From: Ramazzottius varieornatus
Taxonomy: Eukaryota; Tardigrada; Eutardigrada; Parachela; Ramazzottiidae
Assembly: GCA_001949185.1 (NCBI GenBank)
Contig: BDGG01000009.1
Location: 150,822 to 214,821, forward strand
Direction of reading: 5' to 3'
Length of the DNA stretch: 64,000 bases
Shown: piece after piece, positions 56,278 through 64,000 of the stretch
Position numbering within the stretch: the stretch's first letter is position 1
Layout: each line of letters begins with the position of its first letter
Notes under the pieces: model-generated
Told to the model about the DNA's origin: nothing
What the model saw: the letters and a program-made list of their open reading frames with translations, nothing else
Databases searched by the model: none
Program-made: the position numbers and the translations under genes

Positions 56278-58616
56278 ATGGCGTCCAGAACCCCGACCTT
56301 ATGTCGAACCCTTTACGGAAGGATGATGTGTCCGCCGATTCGGGAGCTGACGGTAAGGAAGGTGCGGTAGCAATACTAAGAAGTTGTAGTATGTATTTGG
56401 GACTCAAACAGATCGTTCTTTCAAGTGGCGCATGTTTGCAATTATATCAGCTGGAAGTGTGCTCCACTTGGTCGGTGTGGGTCTGTTTGGCGAGCTCCTC
56501 TTTTTGACGGTTACGTGAGTGTGAAGCCGATCTAATTGTTAAGACAGGACGAAGCGACCATTCCCTTGCCGCAAGCTTCGGATCGTCTCACTTCATTTAC
56601 CGGGGTCTAGCGTCGTCGAAAAGCACCAAGACAGACGATGCTGAGACTCCCTCAACGCCTAAAGAGTCCACTCCAGCGCACCCACACCTTCGTCCTCCAA
56701 GGAAACTACGGCAAGTAGCCTCACCGCCGGACACGATCGAGACACCAAAGAAGCCCCGTGCAGCCCCTTCGACCCAGCTCCTACCCGTCGTCTCCTTCTG
56801 CACCGCTCATGAATACCGGCTGGACGATCTGAAGACACGTCTGCGCAAGACGTGGAAGAATGGCTCTGATCAGCAGGATGGAGGTCGGCCACGGTACCAG
56901 CTGGTGGACTCTTTCCTGACAGAAGAGCTGGTCGAAGACGCAGTCCACTATAAGATCAGTCGCAGTGGGATGGCCCCGTTGGACCGCACAGAAGAACAAG
57001 AGAACGAGGCCGGAGATGTTTTCATCTTTCGAGAAGGCTCAGTGGTCTTTTGGAACGTCGCAAAGGCTGAAGCCAAGGGTATGCTGAATGTCCTGCAAGA
57101 GTTTGAAGTCAAACCATACCCTAGTAAGTAAATCATTCCTCCTATACCTCGCAGACATTTCTGTCGCAAGCACAGACGTCCATACTTCTCATCGGTCCGG
57201 ACTTCATACCAGACTCTGGCGGACGTTCCTTATCGCTCCAGCGATATCTGCCTTTATCTACGGGATGCCTGTCAAGGTCGTGCGACTCGTGCCCGCCACA
57301 AACCTGATAGGCATCATCGTACAGTAGAGAAAGGGCCGAATTTACTCGGCGCTCTCGTCGTCTGTTCCTCACTGGATGATCTGACAATGCGAAGTTTAGC
57401 CAGCAGTCCTTGTTGACTCCCGATTAGGTAGCACACGATGTGACTGGATTGTATTTTTTGTCTACAGAGTCCATTGTGGAGTACGAAGCCGAATATCTGG
57501 ACTACGGATATTCCAGTCAGCTGCAGTGCTCCCCATCTCCAGAGGTTACTTCGTCGGAATACAACCCGAAGAAGCCACCGGTCAGTCAAATGGCCAAATT
57601 AACGTCCGACGGTTGTATCCTTCTAAGCCAGTCTTCCAGAAATAGCCAAGAACTCAGCTTAGTGAAGTACACCTTCTCTGATGCCATTGCCATGTCTGGT
57701 AGGTACAGTGTCCCTTTTTGAATTCTCCACAGTCCTCCGGCGAGAAAGAAGTCGATAGTCGTAGCTTATTCGCATGTTTCGTAGTCAAGTTAGCCATCTA
57801 CGAATCGCTTCTGCAGCAGTATGTCAGCTCGATTGATCATGCTTTGACGGTAAGCCCAGTACACGCGTTCTCGTATCGCTGATTTCGCCGTTTTTTACAA
57901 ATTCTTCAAAGAAATCCTTGTACGGGTTGGTGAGGTGCACGGTTCTGTCAGTGTTTCTCGTAGAAAATTGGCACGAACCAACACGGGCTAAAATGGGACG
58001 TCGAACCGTCGGTGAATGGTTTCGCCCAAAACGCTAGTCATAGTGGCGCACTCTCTCAGCCAGTGACAATGAGAACGTGCGCCACTTGAGCGCAGTCTGG
58101 AAGAAATCATTTACAGCACTTACGGCCCACGTATTTCACAGCTCGTACTGCGACCTGACTGTTTATGGATGCTCATTTTTTCAGGGTATGAAGACCAAAG
58201 GCAGGGTTGTGCTGTCCAAAGACCAAGTTCTACGCAAGACCGGCGAGCTCTTTGATTTGCGGCATTCCATCAATCTCAGCTCCGACATGCTGGACACGCC
58301 GGACTTTTACTGGGATCGCGAAGACCTGGAGTCGCTGTATCAGCTGATGACCGTCTACCTTAGTATCAACAGACGAACCAAGGTGATGAACGAAAAGTTG
58401 AACCATTGCTATGCTATGGTAGAATTCTTTCGGGACCATTTGAATAACCAGCACCATGTTCGCCTAGAATTGATGATTATCGCTCTAATTTGTGTCGAAG
58501 TCTTTTTCGAGTGTCTGCATTACGCGGAACGATGGCTTGAGAAAGAAATGTTGTTCCTAGAGGAGAATCCCGTTCTGTTGCACGAGCGAGATTTACACAC
58601 CAAACCCAACCATTAA
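56278..58616 (+). CDS. RMND1: RMND1, mitochondrial DUF155/RMD1-family protein
   Basis: Mitochondrial inner-membrane protein that supports mitochondrial translation. Five exons (56278-56352, 56544-57123, 57468-57698, 57785-57849, 58185-58616) give 460 residues. Exon 1 encodes an arginine-rich presequence (MASRTPTLCRTLYGRMM) fitting mitochondrial import. A proline/threonine-rich linker follows, then the conserved domain: VVSFCTAHEYRLDDL, VFIFREGSVVFWNV, FSDAIAMSVKLAIYESLL, VLSKDQVLRKTGELFDLRHS, INLSSDMLDTPDFYWDREDL, VMNEKLNHCYAM and a C-terminal membrane helix (LELMIIALICVEVFFECL). All align with human RMND1. The exon 2 acceptor (TTAAG at 56539-56543) was chosen to keep phase and is the weakest point. 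Confidence 0.92.
56405..56499. mobile_element. GGCGCAC-palindrome MITE, one module
   Basis: TCAAGTGGCGCATG...AGTGTGCTCCACTTGG and right end GTCTGTTTGGCGAGCTCC, in RMND1 intron 1. Confidence 0.85.
57235..57340. repeat. GCCGTGTTCGGCACGG-type dispersed repeat, diverged
   Basis: GCCTGTCAAGGTCGTGCGAC with TCGTACAGTAGAGAAAGGGC, weakly like the copies at 10200 and 33100, in RMND1 intron 2. Confidence 0.35.
58039..58090. mobile_element. GGCGCAC-palindrome MITE, single module
   Basis: TCATAGTGGCGCACTCTC...ACGTGCGCCACTTGAG in the last RMND1 intron, 94 bases before exon 5. Confidence 0.85.
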
Positions 58617-58677
58617 AGATGTCCCAGTTCTCACTTACTGAGTAAACTGAGCCAGATTTTTTCCCGACAAAATCGCA

Positions 58678-58731
58678 TGTGTGGCGCATACTTTGAGCCA
58701 AGAACAGCTACCACGTGCGCCACTTGTGGTA
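58678..58731. mobile_element. GGCGCAC-palindrome MITE, single module
   Basis: TGTGTGGCGCATACTTTGAG...CACGTGCGCCACTTGTGG, in the spacer between RMND1 and the neuropeptide gene. Confidence 0.8.
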
Positions 58732-58975
58732 ACGATCTAGGTTCAATTCAGTACCCACGTTATCCCCTAACATAACATTTGACTCCCATTTACGTCACGA
58801 AGCGCTGTTGTTTCAGGCTGACGACCATGTGGAAATATCAAGCCGTTCGAGAATAAAGCATGGAGGATCCCGATTCAGGTATGTGAATAAAAAATGAGAA
58901 AGGTTTTTCAGCTAGGTAATCCATGCGGATGTAAGCTAGTCATAGACGATACAATTGATCTCGTTCACTGTCAGG

Positions 58976-59498
58976 TCAGGAGGACAAACGATTGCGGTAT
59001 CTAGAAAACCAGTAAGTGGCAGAAAATGCCCGCTTGCCAAGGTTGTGAAGCTTTTGTTGGGAGGTCAGGTCGTTTCGAGCTCGCTGTTGGTACTTCTTCC
59101 TTCGAGCCAGGTCCAGCTGCATTCTGGTGCGCAAAAGATCCAGAGGAGCCGTGATGGACAGGGCGTACTCGGTAGAGTCGTCAGCGGGCTTGGAATCTGA
59201 GATCCTTTTCCATTTCCCTGCATATATGGAATGAAGGCATCCCTCCAGCAGTCTTTATGTTACAATTCAAGATCACGAGTGAACAGGAAACTTTCTTACC
59301 AGGATCTTCGGACGTGATCCGTGGATTCGTTGTGTGCCGATTCCCGGCAGCTAGTTCTCTTAGCTTCATGTCCTTCGGTGACTGCAAACTGCGAATTACG
59401 TTCCACGGCTGAACATTTGCACGGGCGAAGGGGGTTCGAGTGCACCACAATGCGAGGAGGAACCAAAAGGACAAGCGCAAATACGCCGAAATTGTCAT
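58976..59498 (-). CDS. CRF/DH44-like neuropeptide precursor
   Basis: Two exons (59300-59498, 58976-59196) join in phase to a 139-residue prepropeptide. Residues 1-26 form a signal peptide (MTISAYLRLSFWFLLALWCT), followed by a spacer. Residues 78-119 look like a corticotropin-releasing-factor/diuretic-hormone-44 peptide: ALSITAPLDLLRTRMQLDLA then RRKKYQQRARNDL up to KLHNL, ending in G120-K121-R122, the classic amidation plus dibasic cleavage signal. Insect DH44 peptides share the pattern SLSIVNPLDVLRxRLxLEIARR. No dibasic site is visible before residue 78, so the N-terminal cleavage point is unclear. A 17-residue C-terminal remnant follows. In known animals such peptides act on secretin-family receptors in osmoregulation and stress. 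Assigned from the pattern; no alignment was run. Confidence 0.8.
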
Positions 59499-60275
59499 TT
59501 CTTCATCTGTTAAATGGTAACTGCTGGCATGATGACAGAACGTTGTTCTCAGACAGATCGGAATGAAATGTGTTGGAGTCAAGATGCGACCAGTGAGTAA
59601 GCGGACGAGGAGGAAAAGGGAAGGGTTCTCGTTTCGTAGAGCGCAGCCCTTTATGAGCCGTCAAAGAAACGAATACCCCAGGAGGTAGGTGCGACTCATA
59701 TTTGACAATATGGTTATGGGTGAGGGATTAACAAGTTATTTATTATTAGAAAATTCTGGTTTTGATTCGAAATACCAACAAATAGTGCGTCAATGTTCTT
59801 TGTGCAGTGACTAATGTGGGTAGCACGGCATTGTATTGTAAGATCCCTGGAGACCGAAGCTGTGGCAGTGGGGTCATTCAAAAGCTAAAATCTGCTGAAA
59901 ATCTTAATCCACGGTATCCGATCTGGGATGGATCAAAGCAATACTCATACAAAACATTCTTTAAAGACCTAATGAGGTAGAGAAATCCGGGGCGAATCGA
60001 CGAAGGTACGGGAAGAAGACACAACATTTTCAGAAACAGCAGCACAGAAAGAACGTAAATATGACAAAAAACCGACCTATGTCAGGTAGATTGATTTTTG
60101 GTGTATTGCGACGACCTGACATAACGCGAAAATATTGTGGCATACAACTGGCAATGGTGGCAAGCAGAAGTACAGAATACAGTCATCTAAAATTATTGAA
60201 GTTAGCGAGATGCTTTCCCACTCTAACTAGCGCGGGCTTATTGTGAGGCTTTGAACGTTCTTCGTTCCATGCGGT

Positions 60276-61830
60276 TTAGTAGTTGGAAATGGCCGGCTGG
60301 TATCCTCCCGAGCCATGAGTCAAGGCGTTACTTCCGGGCAAGGGCGCTTCCACAGTCAGAATGCCATCCTTGGACAAGGTGGACTTGATCAACGAAGGGT
60401 CGGTACCGATAGGCAGCGAGAACTCCTTGTTGAACTCGCGATAGCTCGAGCGGTTCTCCGTCTTCTCCTCGTGCTTCGCCGAGATGCGCAAGACATTGTC
60501 CACGGTCTTGACGGTAATCTCATCGGCGCGATACTGGCTGACATCAAACCTCAAGCGGATACACTTGCCATCCTGGCCGGTAGTGTCCATCCGGTTGGAG
60601 ATGAGGGAAGAGTCGAGACCGCCCAACCATTGTTGCAGCTCCTGGTTGTTCTGAGCGTCAAACTGGCTCTGTTGGCTGTTGGTCAGGGCCAGCTGCTGAT
60701 TGTTGTTGCTCTGGCTGAGGTTGCTACCGCTGTCGGAGTGGTGGTAGGTCTGGTGGGAGGTGGTGGTGTGGTGGCTGGACTCGCGCTGGACCGAGCTGTT
60801 GTTGCTGTTGACCGACCCGAAGGCCGGCGAGGGCTGCTGGGAACCACCCACGTTGTGGGTGACGGCCGAGCTGTAGTGTTGCTGCTGTTGGTTGCTGCCT
60901 TGATTACCATAGCTGACGGGGATCGACTGGGGTTGCTGACCTGCGAAGACAGAAACGATACAGATTGTATCAAGAGAAATGCAGTATGATATGCAGCAGA
61001 TCGCCCTCTGCGTATTTTTAGATATGAACGGCTAGAGCTGAAAGCCGCTGAGGCATTGCGTTAATCCTCGTGGAACCAACTTCCTCATACATTTCACTTC
61101 GAAAGTCCAAACCAAAATACCATAATAACTATTCAGATTTCAGAAAATGCGAAAGTTCGATTAGCTGCGGAGTAAGTCCATATGGGAGGTCGGCAAAAGA
61201 AATGTACGAGATGGTTGGCTCAAATCGCGCACTTTTTCATTGTTATTGGCAGGTAGCGCGTGCCACTTGGATAACGATCCAGTAGAGTCTAATTTTTCCC
61301 AAGTGGCGCAGGTTTTCGTTGTAAGTGTTCAGAAGCCTGCGCCACTTGAGAAAACAATCTTGCGTATTCCGTTTGCCTGCTTCTAATATGGCGCGGAAGC
61401 GAAGTCTTCCGTTGCGACACTTTCATGGCTATAACTTACCGCCAACGTTTGACTGATGAGTCTGGGTAGTATGATGGCTAGATTGGCTGTGGACCGAGCC
61501 TTGTGGGGACGAATACTGGATAGGGATACTTCCGCCCTGCGGTTGGCCCGGCATTGGCTGTTGTTGTTGTTGACCTTGAGCCCCAGTGCTGGAGGTACGC
61601 GTACGGGTGGTCGTTGTGGTGGTGGTTTTGATAATCTTCGAAGCGAGGCGTTTGTTGCCTTCGTTGATTTGCCCAGTCAGCTTGCCCATCTCTGCCTCCA
61701 TCTTGCGCATCTCCTCCTCGAACTGTGCAGGATGCCCGCCGAAATCCTGTTCGATGATGCTGGTGTTGCGCTGCATGACTGGGATCCGTACTTCAACCGT
61801 CCCGTGTTGACTTCCGCCGTACTGCGACAT
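60276..61830 (-). CDS. Small heat shock protein with one alpha-crystallin domain
   Basis: ATP-independent chaperone of the Hsp20 family. Two exons (61440-61830, 60276-60940) give 351 residues, long for the family. The first 110 residues include a helical segment (EEEMRKMEAEMGKLTGQINE), a threonine run and glutamine-rich sequence; a long serine/histidine/glutamine-rich linker follows (two SHHTT repeats). The alpha-crystallin domain spans about residues 257-335: IRLRFDVSQYRADEITVKTV, LRISAKHEEKTENRSSYREF and LSKDGILTVEAPLP. It resembles the nematode HSP-25-type invertebrate proteins more than the classical Hsp16/Hsp27 forms. The linker is low-complexity and may form flexible assemblies. A partial heat shock element lies upstream (62179). 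Confidence 0.92.
61184..61384. mobile_element. GGCGCAC-palindrome MITE, two modules
   Basis: GGGAGGTCGGCAAAAGAAAT at the left, two modules (first decayed), TATTCCGTTTGCCTGCTTC at the right; in the single intron of the small heat shock gene, 56 bases from exon 1. Confidence 0.85.
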
Positions 61831-63218
61831 TGTCCTTAACTACGTAGATCTCGCCCAAGGGTCACTGGTCAAAAATATAGGAAAAAAGCGACTGTTGTAA
61901 GGTCTGTGGCTTAAACTAATAAGAGACGTTTACCGCGGGTGAAATACGATCGAAGGCCCGTGATAGTTTGTCGGTTATATTACTTTGGTGAACGTAGTAA
62001 ACGGTGGCGGTGTGACTCAGAAGGAAAACTTGTTTTCTGCGGTTCACTATACATGATGCATCCAGTGATACATTGTAGCTTTATAGCCCGTCCTCATAGT
62101 CATCGCCGCAATGGACTTATATGGCATCTCCGCTGGCCAAGCTTCGCAGTAGCAGCCAGACGGTAGGCGCATGGATACTTCCGGAAGTTTTTCTTGCGCT
62201 CTATCATGCCTCGTCTTTTTTAGTTCGCGCGAGTGCTCTTACCACGATATCAACACGAGCCTGTTTTCCCCACGCCTATGAAAATTTATGACTTCTGCCC
62301 AGGGTCTCGCTGAATGCATTACATGTTGCACAAACAACAGACTACCGCAGAAAAATCCCGTGGCAGAACTAGGCGTGGCGTGCATGAGAATTGATGCGTT
62401 CGATGTCTCGACGTGACAGTCTCAGATCCAGCTATTCTTTACACAACAGCTCATGTATTGACCGACATGCATTGGGCTCAAGCATTTCCAGCTGTTGAAT
62501 CTCTGATATGCCACAGTCTGCCAGAAAGACTCCAAGTCTGCAGATCCGTCAAAGTTCGAGACCTCTGGACTTTAGGTTTTCTGCACGATGCTCCAGGTTG
62601 TTTGCCCCAAAGAAACGAAAGGTTTCAGCTGTAGACCGCAGAACTGAAACGTTAACGTGATCGTAGGAGTGTAGCCAAACCCACCGATAATGTAGACTTA
62701 ATATTACGTGTACCATATATCAGATAATGATGACGTTTGTTTTATCTGAACTTACGGTATGTAGGACTTTTGGGTGAATGTCTAACTCATGATAACGATA
62801 GTCTATTCGATCACCGCCAAACGTATTCATCTCAACATTATAATTTCGAAGAATGAGTGTCAGGAACTGGCATCAACAACTGGAAAAACAAGGGGGCGCA
62901 GTATTCATGGTTGAGGCAGGGAGTATTGTAATCATAACTCATAAGAACCGAAACGTCCATGCCGTCACCTAATCAAAATCACTCAAGTACCGTCCAATTA
63001 CGACCTACGCATGCGGTGCAGCATTATGTACCTAACAAACAATGATTTTCCTTCGGTAACCCGTAATGATAACCGGGATTCCGTCCTTAGAAGTACGTAG
63101 GACCGACATCATCAGCTTGATTATGCTTCGCGTCTTCCTTATAACCCATCAGCCCATACCCAGTTTCTGTTCATTTTTTACATCAGGTTGAGGTGTTTCG
63201 TAAGAGACTGGCACCACC
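61831..63218. other. Intergenic region with heat shock gene promoter
   Basis: About 1.4 kb between divergent genes. Beyond the possible heat shock element, no gene or repeat was recognised, and no palindromic MITE is present. Confidence 0.5.
62179..62191. promoter_or_regulatory. Possible heat shock element
   Basis: TTCCGGAAGTTTT gives TTC-n2-GAA-n2-TTT, two perfect and one imperfect unit of the HSF site, about 350 bases upstream of the small heat shock start. The core could equally be an ETS site. Confidence 0.3.
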
Positions 63219-64000
63219 ATGCCACGCTCGGAAAAGATGACCAACGTAACTCGTTTCACATCATTATACGGTCTCTTGATAGTCAGTCTATACTCCAAGA
63301 AACTTCCTGGTGGTAATGCAGCGGCCTTAGCAGGGGGCAGTGGTCGATCCTTCATGCCACAAGACCGCCACCTGTACTTCTCGCCTTCCCGCAATCTCTT
63401 CGGCACCATGAGCGGCGACTCGAAGTGGGCCAGTTTCCCCAAGAAGGACTTATCGGCTTTGCTGTCGGACCCGGAAGTCGAAACTAACAGACAGCAAAAG
63501 AGATCGCTGGAACACTTCATCGACGACAGTAACAGTTTCTACGGCCTGAACTACTTTGGAGACTACGAAATGCCGTACGATTACCCACAGGTAAAATTCT
63601 GTTGCAGTACCGAAGGTCGGCAAACGAAACGTACAGGATCGTTGTCTCAAACTGGCGCACGTTTTCGGCCAATAACAACGAGAACATGCGCCACTATAGT
63701 CCTCAAGTGGTGTTATTTCAAGTGGCGCATGCTCCCGTTGTTGTTGGCTGGTAGCTTGCGCCACTTGAGACAAGGATATCTCGTTCGGTTTGTCGATCTC
63801 CGATGTTTTCTCATGGCACTGAATACAGTACTGACTATTTGGTTACAGGCACAGATTGAAGCGCCATTGACGAATATGGCTAAACGTTTCGGACGGGTTC
63901 AGTACCGCAGTGAGAAACCGCTTTCGCAATGGTTACACTCCAATTTTTCACCAGAGGGCGACTCCAGCGATATTCTAACGGAAAGTTTGCAAAGCGGCTC
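63219..64000 (+). CDS. Unrecognised, possibly secreted protein, 3' partial
   Basis: No family recognised. A frame opens at CACCATG (63219), with an in-frame stop at 63201-63203, and runs through 63590, where CAG|GTAAAA looks like a donor; TTACAG|GCACAG at 63849 resumes the same frame to the window edge. The N-terminus has a modest hydrophobic stretch (TSLYGLLIVSLYS) that could be a signal. Basic sites (QQKR, NMAKR) and the acidic/aromatic stretch FYGLNYFGDYEMPYDYPQ would suit a processed precursor, but this is speculation. The 258-base intron has no stop in frame and is largely a palindromic MITE. An opposing frame (63149-63520) also looks protein-like, so strand choice is not certain. Confidence 0.5.
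   Translation, partial: MPRSEKMTNVTRFTSLYGLLIVSLYSKKLPGGNAAALAGGSGRSFMPQDRHLYFSPSRNLFGTMSGDSKWASFPKKDLSALLSDPEVETNRQQKRSLEHFIDDSNSFYGLNYFGDYEMPYDYPQVKFCCSTEGRQTKRTGSLSQTGARFRPITTRTCATIVLKWCYFKWRMLPLLLAGSLRHLRQGYLVRFVDLRCFLMALNTVLTIWLQAQIEAPLTNMAKRFGRVQYRSEKPLSQWLHSNFSPEGDSSDILTESLQSG
63611..63803. mobile_element. GGCGCAC-palindrome MITE, two modules
   Basis: GAAGGTCGGCAAACGAAACG at the left, two modules, GGTTTGTCGATCTCCG at the right, within the putative intron of the last gene. Confidence 0.88.

Noticed and set aside
60315-60989. Long open frame on the plus strand (224 codons)
   Set aside because: It is the exact antisense of the alpha-crystallin exon and results from that exon's codon bias and glutamine/serine-rich linker; no homology was recognised.

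Overview
The window is nuclear DNA from an invertebrate bilaterian animal with a compact genome. Genes are split by many short GT-AG introns and several neighbours are head to head a few hundred bases apart. Most genes are recognisable metazoan single-copy genes. A CRF/DH44-type neuropeptide precursor and a glutamine-rich one-domain small heat shock protein fit a protostome. A tardigrade or other compact ecdysozoan is my guess, at low confidence; the species cannot be named from the sequence alone.

Layout. 443-4801 (-) is a CED-1/Draper/MEGF10-like engulfment receptor, running off the left edge. 6623-7842 (+) is Mediator subunit MED19. 8279-13361 (-) is BCAS3, head to head with 13736-19728 (+), a BRIP1/FANCJ helicase. 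A 6.6 kb gene-free stretch follows, then 26306-36847 (+), a Tbx2/3 T-box factor with long introns. A class A aminergic-type receptor (37064-38825, -) lies tail to tail with it. 38.9-46.9 kb is a transposon island: a pogo/Tigger-type DDE element with terminal inverted repeats, nested inverted-repeat elements, and a foldback around a 50-N assembly gap. Then come a GNAT acetyltransferase (47831-48484, +), an SLC16-like transporter (48664-50631, -), a PKA regulatory subunit (51100-52945, -), an unrecognised gene (53137-55028, +), LSM8 (55416-55851, -), mitochondrial RMND1 (56278-58616, +), the CRF/DH44-like precursor (58976-59498, -), a small heat shock protein (60276-61830, -), and an unrecognised partial gene (63219 to the right edge, +).

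Two large-scale signals stand out. First, BCAS3, BRIP1 and Tbx2/3 lie side by side in about 28 kb; the human orthologues BCAS3, TBX2 and BRIP1 also sit together on 17q23, which suggests very old linkage, perhaps a regulatory block around the T-box gene. Second, one family of short non-autonomous elements is scattered through nearly every intron and spacer (36 sites listed). Each carries one to three palindromes of the form AAGTGGCGCAC...GTGCGCCACTT, often bounded by ends near GGGAGCTCGGCAAAC. None interrupts a conserved coding exon, and one forms the edge of a splice donor.

Exon boundaries were placed by hand from GT-AG signals, reading phase and remembered family sequences; starts and terminal exons are the least certain parts.
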